Source: Aselliscus stoliczkanus (Eukaryota; Chordata; Mammalia; Chiroptera; Hipposideridae). From it: DNA of 64,000 nucleotides. Below are positions 56,276 through 64,000 of the stretch, in pieces; position 1 is the first letter of the stretch, and every line of letters begins with the position of its first letter. Made by a program: the position numbers and the translations under genes. A model generated the notes under the pieces. It saw only the letters and a program-made list of their open reading frames with translations. It had not been told where the DNA came from and searched no databases. Location: positions 83,693,687 to 83,757,686 of the forward strand of contig CM066732.1 in the NCBI GenBank assembly GCA_033961575.1, in the 5' to 3' direction.

Positions 56276-59200
56276 TATTACCTGGGGGTTTCTTTCTTTT
56301 GGTGTATCCCTCACCTCCCTCACAGTATTTATTATAATCCTTTGCATTAACCTGTTTAAAAATATTTACTCAATTGAATTAAAGTACATATCCCAGGTTT
56401 TCAAAGAATAAGCCTCTTTAAAATAGAGATAGAGAACTCTGTGCTCTCCTGATTTCTTCAAAATTTTCTCTTTCCTCGGGCAGTTAAACTGAAACTTGAA
56501 TCCAAGATTTTCAAGTCACAAACAAATACTCTTTCTTGACATCAATACTTTCAATACTGAAAAAGAACAAATTAATTTTTCTAGAACCACTGTAAAGGGT
56601 CCTCAAAAATTGCCATATACCCATTGATACCAACTGTGTGGTTGATTTTATCATGAATTTTTAACCTCACACCTGACTTTATGTGTCAATTTTTATTTTT
56701 CTTTGTTCTCTTGTTCCTAATTTATGCTAATTGCATCTTTTGTGCCTTTTTTAACTTTTCTCAAATCCTTTCTGGAACAAGGTTTCAAAAACAAGTCAAT
56801 AAACAAATAAACATATTTATACCACATAAGTATATGCTAGATATGAATTACTACTAATGGTCTCTGGTTCCCTGATAGGATGGTGAAAAGAACAGGTATG
56901 CAGTACGACAACTTTAAATATTCTTTTACTTCCAGATTGTGTAGGTTTCTGGAATCACGTAATTTTGCCTTCTCAGATTAGTTTCATAGTTTGGCTCATT
57001 ATGGAAAAAAAATCTATATCCCACACTTCCCCTATTCCTCTCTTTTCCAGTGGGAAGAGAAAAAAAAATGATTAATCAAATGTTGCTGTAAAAGTCAGCA
57101 CCTGTGTTGCCCAAGCAGCAATTTATTTATTGCTGTTATTAACATTATTACATTTATGTTTCCTGTAGTCATTTTGCTCAGTATATTTTTTAAGATAAAA
57201 GTGTCTCCAACAGAATTCTAGCAGATATTCTATTTATAGTTTTAAAATTAAGGCATACAGGGATTTTTAGTTCTGACTAATAGTTTGGTTATCCAAATAT
57301 TTTATAGCAATAAAATCAGGCAATCCATTAGTAAAAAATACAATTACCTCCAATTCCTAAGGGTTCTTTCCATACAGATATAAAGAATTAATATTTATCG
57401 GAAAAATAATGAATAAGTATGAGCATCTGAACAAAATATCAAAAAAAATGTAATTCTATGCCTAGGGTAGCAATAGGTAAGAATGGGCAAAGGAAATATG
57501 CATATAGAACACAAACATCATCACAGAGTATTAAGGAAGCTTCAATCTAAATGTGGGTCCATATTATAGAAATGAACTCTATCCACAGATTCTTAAATTA
57601 CCCATCTTTTTTCTATAGAGAAAATGCCTCACCCTTGGTCTGACAAAAGGAACTAAAGAAATGGTTTTGACATAGCAGCAAAATATAATAAAAAAATCCT
57701 GAGATAAAGATTGCCATGTTGGGTATTATATTATTATAACATGAGAAATAAAAAAAGATTAAAGAGTGACATTTGGGGAAATGAAGCCATAAGAAGTTCA
57801 TATTTTAAAGAGCAATGCAAACAGATGAAGTGTAAAGTGACAGTGTTATTATTTTTTGTTATTAAGATTATTGCAGCAGTTGCTTTATGCTTTGACTCTG
57901 TTTTTGTTTATACTGAAGCCTCTTTTGAGCACTAGAAATGGCAAGATCAGAGAACAAAAGAGACAATGACGCCTAAACCTAAATGTCATTGGCACTGAAC
58001 CAAAGGATATCACTAATGAGGAGACAATTCATTCTCATTCTAGTTGACTAAATTACCTGTGGTCCACACACAGGAAAAAATAAAAAGATATAATGAATGG
58101 AATCACTTACAATTTGGGATGTGGCAAACAAAGGGTTCTGAGTGTCAAAGTAGCTGTATTGTGGCAACAGGCAGCAACGGCAATGTGCTGCCAGTGTAAG
58201 AAATTCCAGCTATTAATTCAGGTGACAGCTCCCTTTGGCCAATGTGTACAGTCACCATGGAGTAGGACCGTTTGTAAAAAATTCCCTCCACATCCTTGAG
58301 GCGGGCAAAAAAGAATCTCTCAGACCTGCTATCATCCCCACCTATCATCCCAAATCTTCCTCTATCAAGTTTTATCATAATCCCCAACATAACTTTTAGG
58401 AGCATTTCAAATGAAGTGGTCTAAATATGCTTAACTATATCTTCAATTTGGATTCAAAAGGAAAGTTCCTTAAAAGATTCTGTCTATGGCTTTGGGGGCA
58501 TACATAGGAATAGAAATAAATGGCTTTTCCAGTAGATTAAATGCCAAGGCTAAATTGAAGTCTTTGACATGCTGGGGAAAACGTAATTTATTACAAGTGT
58601 GCCACAGATTGTGGTGAAAGTTCCAGTAATAATAAGTCAAAGCTGGTGTTGATTTTAATGACACATATTGTTATCTTTTTTGTTGATGGTTCAGATTTTT
58701 CATTTACTGAATTTGATCTTTTTTTCTTCCTATATAAAGAACAGATGAATCATAGTTCTACAAGTGCTGCCTGAACTAACAAAGACTCCTCACACCATCT
58801 GTAAAACGGCCAAATTTTAAAAAATGATTTTCAGCTATATGTCTGCTGCCAAATGCAATTATGTTTTAAACCAAGCACTAGGTATCCCTTCCCGTCACTC
58901 AGAAGTAGAAGGATAAAATTTCTGTATTCCAAAGGGCACTCTGAAAATTGGATGGTATATTCAGTAGAGGTGGAAATACTCAACTGGAGGGTTCATTCCA
59001 ATAGCTTATGCACTGGTTTTGTGCTGGGTTTGTAAATTTGCCTACTTCTCTCTCAGACATAATGTCAGAAGTGAACTTCCTGGAAAGACTTTTCTTATTC
59101 CAAAATGTCTTTTGGGGAGAATTGGATGAGTATTTGGATGATTACTTCAGAACTGAAGGAATTCACATTGCCATGCATTTGATCGGAAATGAGTGACTGG

Positions 59201-59445
59201 GCATATCCATCTCTCTACCCTCCACCACGACTGCTTACATGACAGTGCAATTATAGAAAGAATTAATAAATCTATAACAGCTCTGGCAACAAGGAATACT
59301 GCCTGAAATGTCCAGGACAGTTTAGAGAATGCTCGGAAGCTAGAAAGCAGATGGGTTATTATTGACTGCAACCTATAGGGATTGGGTTGCATTTAGGAAA
59401 ATGTTGTCACAGAGAATAACACTGCTTCCTAGAAAATCTTAGTTA
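56276..59445. other. Single-copy noncoding DNA
   Basis: No transposon recognised in about 3.2 kb. Open frames are 60-86 codons, overlapping on both strands, with no signature. Not a gene on the evidence here. Confidence 0.5.
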
Positions 59446-59449
59446 GGGG

Positions 59450-59611
59450 GAAAAAAAAGAAAAGAGAAAAGAAGAAGAGAAGAGAAGAGAAGAGAAGAGA
59501 AGAGAAGAGAAGAGAAAAAAGAAAAGAAAAGAAAAGGAAAGGAAAGAAAAGAAAAGAAAAGAAAAGAAAAGAAAAGAAAAGAAAAGAAAAGAAAAGAAAA
59601 AGGAAGAGAAA
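59450..59611. repeat. 162-bp purine-only pentamer array
   Basis: The plus strand is only A and G throughout. It begins as (AGAAG)n (59472-59515) and switches to (AAAAG)n with GGAAA variants (59518-59602). It makes poly(Phe/Leu/Ser) open frames of 62 and 90 codons on the minus strand. Confidence 0.97.
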
Positions 59612-59985
59612 AGAAAGAAGTAAACATGTGGTCAGTAATATCCTAACCTGGTAATAGTAAGAAAAAGAATTTAGAAGAATGAAACAGGGATACAACAACA
59701 TATTTCAAATACGTTTGCAGAGAACGTTTTGAGTACTGTGATGGGTCCTCCCTCAGCCTACTAGTATAAAAGGCTTCTGCAATCCTAGATTTGTCTCTGA
59801 CCTGGCAGTCTTATTCTGCATGAGTTGCAATGACCATTTAACTTCAGGCAAGCCACCATGAGGAAGTGGTGAGACAACCAGGAGCTGTGTCCATTCACTT
59901 ACCTTCTTCATCTCTTCAATAATGATCTCTACATAATCTGTACAACCTCTTTGCTAGCACATAGTGAACCAGGATAGAATAACTG
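59612..59985. other. Single-copy noncoding DNA
   Basis: Nothing recognised. Confidence 0.5.
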
Positions 59986-59989
59986 CTAA

Positions 59990-60205
59990 AAGTACAAAGT
60001 CTGGAGTTACAGTCTCTGGGTTTAATCCAGATTTTGCAAGTTAATAGCTGTGCAACATTGGACAATTACTTATACCCTTTTTACCTCACTCCTTATTTGT
60101 AATATGGGGTTTTATTAGTATCTACCACTTACAGTTGTTGTGAGTATTCTATAAGCTAATATAGGTAATCAGCACATAGGTAAGCACTGTGTGTGTTCTT
60201 TTTTA
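59990..60205 (+). repeat. MIR SINE, near full length
   Basis: 'agtctggagttacagtctct', 'gggtttaatccagattttgc', 'aatagctgtgcaacattgga', 'cttatttgtaatatgggg', 'gtatctaccacttacag' and 'cagcacataggtaagcact' are in order. Confidence 0.92.
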
Positions 60206-60454
60206 TTATTATAAAATTTTGATTGTTTCTTACTTACCATAAGAAAATATGAACATAAAAGAGAAATAATAAAATAAAAGGAAAAATGAGAATGTTAAAA
60301 GATATGAAAAATAGGTTCATCTATCTAATAAAACTTCTAGTAGTAGCAAATGGAAGTGAAAAGATATTCAAAGAAATAGTACATAATTTCTCGAGCTGAC
60401 TATCTCGATTTTTAGATTAAAAGAGCTTTCTTGGTACAAAGGAACAAAGTAAAA
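60206..60454. other. AT-rich DNA, unassigned
   Basis: Possibly a further part of the L1 below. Not demonstrable by eye. Confidence 0.4.
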
Positions 60455-60990
60455 GAGAACACAAGAAATGTCTTGGGAAATTTCCCAACTGTAAGATTCA
60501 AGAGGAAAAATAAAAATCTAAAATTTTCCGAAGAAAAACACAGCTGACCTGCACATAAATGAAAACCAAACTTGCATGAAGCTTTTTATCAACAACGTTG
60601 GAAGCTAGAAGCCATTTATGTATAGCCTTCAAAGTTTTGAAGGAAAATGGGTTTGAAACAAAACACTACGTCTAGGTAAAATATCAATCAAGCTTGGAGG
60701 TAAACACACACACAGATACACACACATACATATATGCACACTATATGTATATGTATGGTATATATACTTATATATATGCATTTAAAATACATTTTCAAGC
60801 ATATACATTTTCAAGCATACAAGGACTCAAATGACTCAGGAAGAACAGGTCACATGCACTTTTACAGACAAAATACTTGAAATTAAACTTAAGCAAAACA
60901 GAAAAGGGATTTTTGTTAAAGTAAGGCATGAGAGACAAAGAATTGGGGAAACAAATCTAGGATTCTGAGGAAAAAAAATTCTGAACTGTC
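60455..60990 (+). repeat. Old L1 3' UTR-like fragment with CA/TA array
   Basis: 'cgttggaagctagaagccat', 'cttcaaagttttgaaggaaa', 'acaaggactcaaatgactca' and 'agaacaggtcacatgcactt' follow the old L1 3' UTR. A CA/TA simple repeat (60700-60778) interrupts it, followed by a 16-bp tandem copy ACATTTTCAAGCATAT/C at about 60791-60822. Confidence 0.7.
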
Positions 60991-60994
60991 AGCT

Positions 60995-61330
60995 TATTCG
61001 TTAGGATGCCTTCAGCTATAACTAGCAGAAAGCCCTAACTCAACTGGTTTAAACAATAAAGAAAATTTATTATTTCAAGAATCAGAACGCTCTGAGTTAG
61101 CAATGCTCCAGGGTTGATTAATTCATTGGTTCAATTTTGTCACCAAAAATCCAATTTATTTTCAATTTTCTACTCTGCCACCTTCTGAAAAATCTGCCCC
61201 CAGGATTACAAGATGGCCGAAGCAGTTCAAATATCACATTTAGACATGAGCAAGTCCAGCAGAAAAAGAAAAAACAGAGAATCTCTTCCTTTCTGCTAGC
61301 CCCTTCTCTCTACTTTTAATCAGTGAATAA
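60995..61330. repeat. Unresolved ancient repeat
   Basis: 'ctcaactggtttaaacaata', 'aagaaaatttattatttcaa', 'tgctccagggttgattaatt' and 'attacaagatggccgaagca' resemble a common old mammalian repeat. I could not decide its class or strand. Confidence 0.4.
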
Positions 61331-61444
61331 AACTATCCCATTAGCCTTAGCATATTTACTCTTATTTTTCATTGTCCAGAATTGTGTTCATGTAGATCCC
61401 CAAATCAATCACTGGCAAGGAGAATAATATTACCATAATTGCTT
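61331..61444. other. Single-copy DNA
   Basis: Nothing recognised. Confidence 0.5.
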
Positions 61445-61560
61445 AAGGCAAAACAGAAAGTTTCATGAGTGTATGCATATGTTCAAATTCATCAAATTGG
61501 ATGCATTAAATATGTGCCATATTTATATATCAATTTCACCTCAAAAAGTTTTTAAAAAGA
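61445..61560 (+). repeat. L1 3' end fragment
   Basis: 'atgttcaaattcatcaaatt', 'ggatgcattaaatatgtgcc' and 'tatcaatttcacctcaaaaa' match the terminal L1 'aattcatcaaactgtacacttaa...caataaa' segment in sense and order. Confidence 0.7.
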
Positions 61561-61602
61561 CAAAACAGAATATGACCCTTTTCTTTGAGTAACATGAGAA
61601 AC

Positions 61603-61606
61603 ACAC

Positions 61607-61644
<38 letters not shown>

Positions 61645-61655
61645 GTATATATCAT
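61603..61655. repeat. (AT)n array with GTAT interruptions
   Basis: ACACAC passes into about 22 AT units broken by two GTAT words. It is self-complementary and can form cruciforms. Confidence 0.92.
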
Positions 61656-64000
61656 TAAGATTCATGATTTACAAATGAAATTGGTATAGATGTAAATTTA
61701 CAAGTTAAACTGGTACAGATTAGAACCAAAAGTCAGTAAGCTCTATGAAGAATACTCTCAAGAATAAAATTGATACCATTACACAAATTTTATGATTAGA
61801 TGATCATGATTAATAATGAAGAGAAGGAGGCATATGTCTTTCTGTCAACAAGAAAAGAAATAAGGAATTAAGAACTCTAAGAAGAAGGGGAAAAAACTAA
61901 TAAACAAAAACAAAAACAAAAAAACTTGTGTAAGGTAATGGTTCAAACATAAACCAAGGAAAAATGCTACCTGAATCTAATCATTTGATGTAAGTGTGTA
62001 ACTCAGGCTGTCGTGAACAAGAAACCCAAACCCACTGGTCAGGTAATTTACAAAAGACTGACAGATACTTGAATTAATGTGTAGTCATTTTGGATTTATA
62101 ATAGATACAATCTCTAATCAGTTCTTCATGATGCATTTGTTACTCTGAACATCATTTATCTCTGTACAGGACATTTTATTTGCATACCAACCTTTCTCAA
62201 TTTCTTTTAGAAAATCATCCTGAAAGTAAATGTAAGCTTTAAAAGTTGTTCTTTAAAAATTAAAAAATAAAGGTTTCAAATAGTTTGATCTTTACATAGG
62301 CATAAGCGCTCTCTTTTAATTTCTGAGACACTTGACTCAGATTTACACCCTGGAAACTAAAGCTATCTAAGAAATATGCAGTTTAAACAAAAATTGAGCT
62401 CAGGCTATCAATAACTTTAAAAGAGACTTGTGGGAACTAATATCTATTGTTTTGACACGTTAAAGTTCATGCATCTTTTTCAGACTTACTACAGGTTCTT
62501 TGCTATAATTAAATTTTAGTAAAATTAAATGTACTATATTTTTGTGAAATTTAAAAAATTGTCAGTTCATTAGCCATTACATGTCTGCATAGTTATGGTG
62601 TAACTTATCAAAACTGGGCCCCTTACCTAAACTGAGTACCATAATAAAAGCTGCTCATCTTCTTCACCTGTGATTTTTCTACTTGTACATGTGAGTTTGG
62701 CTCATTAAGGGGCCTTAGGTATTACACATGATGATCCATAGAACCCAAAGCCTACTAGTTGACCTTATGGGACCAAGGGAAGGAAACATTGCCAGTTTCT
62801 GCCCTCTTGATGACTTCTACCTACCCCCCACAAACATACACAAACATACACATTTGTCAGACGAAGCCCAGTCCTTGCAGTAACCACGATTTAAAGGATG
62901 AATTAGAAATCCTCCAAGTAGATAAGTTAGCAAGTAAAGTGTAAGCAGCATGGTGTGACCTGAAAAGTACAAGTTCAAAGGTTTTGTTAGTGAATGAACA
63001 GAATGAGCTGAAAAGAACTGTATGGGGAGGACTGCGAGTATCAAATAAGATAATTTAAGTGTTACACAAACTAAAAGAATTTATCTATTTCTTATACAAA
63101 CCTTATAAAATAATCTGTGTGAAATTGCTCTGGAAATTCTAAAAGAATACTGTTAATAATGAAATAAGATATTTCAAATATAGCTCAAGTGACAGATCAT
63201 TTACTGTATGAGAAAGTAAAAATATTTCTTAATTATCTTGAAACCACATACTTAAAACTACACACCATGAAGTCTAATTAATGTCTCTTTTTTCTCACCT
63301 CTTTTTAGATGAATGGATTATAATCAATTTTCGTCCCTATTAAACATAGTAACAATTAGATCTTCTTGTTGCAGGAAAAGCTTGAAGTTTTTTTTCTCTT
63401 TTCGTCTCAGTTCTCTGCAGAGAAGTGTGTAAAATATCTGTCATGTCCCTTCCTACCCATTTCCTTAATCCTAGAGTTCATCAGCATATCACACCTGAAC
63501 TAACAGCATCTCAGTGTTCCTTGGTCTCCCATCCCTCAGTACTCTGAACCATCAAAAACAATGCCATTTTTATCGTTACAACCATCTTATGAGTATTTGT
63601 AACAGAACCAATGTGGTAAGGAAAATTGTGAACAGAGGTCCTGGAACTGGAAAGAAAGTAGCAAAAATTATTATTTATGGATGAATTGGAAAATGTCCAT
63701 GGAGCTATGGCGAGACAGTGCTTAAAGTAGGAATGGAAGCCATATTCTATTTCTTATTTCTGTCGTTCCACTTCTGAAAGGACCCTGATGACTGTTATGG
63801 GGTGCTTCCCTTTTATCTTCCTTTTTCCTCCAAAGATATTCCTTACCTTCTTACTTTTCACAAAACGGTGGGTAAAGAGATAACTGTAATGAAAATTATT
63901 AATCTTTTAAAAGGTTAGTTGTGTGGAGAATTAAGAAGTAGTGGTATCATAAGCTGTTAAAAAAAGAGAGAGAGAGAGTACCATTTGTCCTTAGGTTTTC
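61656..64000. other. Single-copy noncoding DNA to the window end
   Basis: No gene or clear transposon. Ends in a short (GA)n at 63966-63978. Open frames at 62759 and 62817 are short, opposite-strand overlaps. Confidence 0.5.

Noticed and set aside
59429..59701. Phe/Leu-rich 90-codon membrane-like protein
   Set aside because: Translation of the (AAAAG)n array.

Overview
This is a stretch of mammalian nuclear DNA. It is AT-rich and CpG-poor, full of interspersed repeats, and I found no intact protein-coding gene, rRNA or functional tRNA gene in its 64 kb. Ancient repeats shared by all placental mammals (MIR, L2, MER5A, MLT1 LTRs, old L1) lie among a younger tRNA-derived SINE family. That SINE has a head reading roughly GGCCGGCC..GTGGCTCAGTTGG, a GC-rich core of repeated gtgagTGGCCAGC-like units, and a tail ending in CCCCAATTCCCCAATAAAA. 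From memory this resembles the SINEs of Yinpterochiroptera, especially rhinolophoid bats such as horseshoe and leaf-nosed bats. The L1 3' UTRs and the mariner are compatible with that, so a bat is my best guess, not a certainty.

Layout. 1-12 kb: single-copy DNA with a perfect hairpin palindrome (5921-5971), MER5A, MIR, L2 and L1 tail pieces and two SINEs. 12-20 kb: mostly single-copy, with an exon-like open frame (12589-12876), two SINE pieces, a candidate conserved noncoding block (18640-19560) and a (CT)31 tract. 20-33 kb: a long SINE, MIRs, an MLT1 LTR and the DNA-transposon part of the window: a Tigger-like MITE, an internally deleted mariner remnant and a 192-bp MITE bracketed by CA and GT microsatellites. 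33-45 kb: the SINE/L1-rich part, with two L1 copies tail to tail, each side carrying a SINE, a SINE with three tRNA-like heads and a hypervariable (GA)n tail, and two head-only SINEs. 46-56 kb: two L2 elements, each split by a later insertion (an MLT1 LTR and an L1 3' end), around a single-copy tract at 48-53 kb that is my second candidate regulatory block. 56-64 kb: mostly single-copy AT-rich DNA with a purine-only pentamer array, a MIR and old L1 pieces.

No genes act together here. The window reads as an intergenic or long-intron segment, and its visible history is of nested retrotransposition and DNA-transposon decay. The open frames that exist are explained by SINE antisense strands, microsatellites, L2 or mariner fossils, or chance. 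Repeat family names come from remembered consensus sequences, not from a database search.
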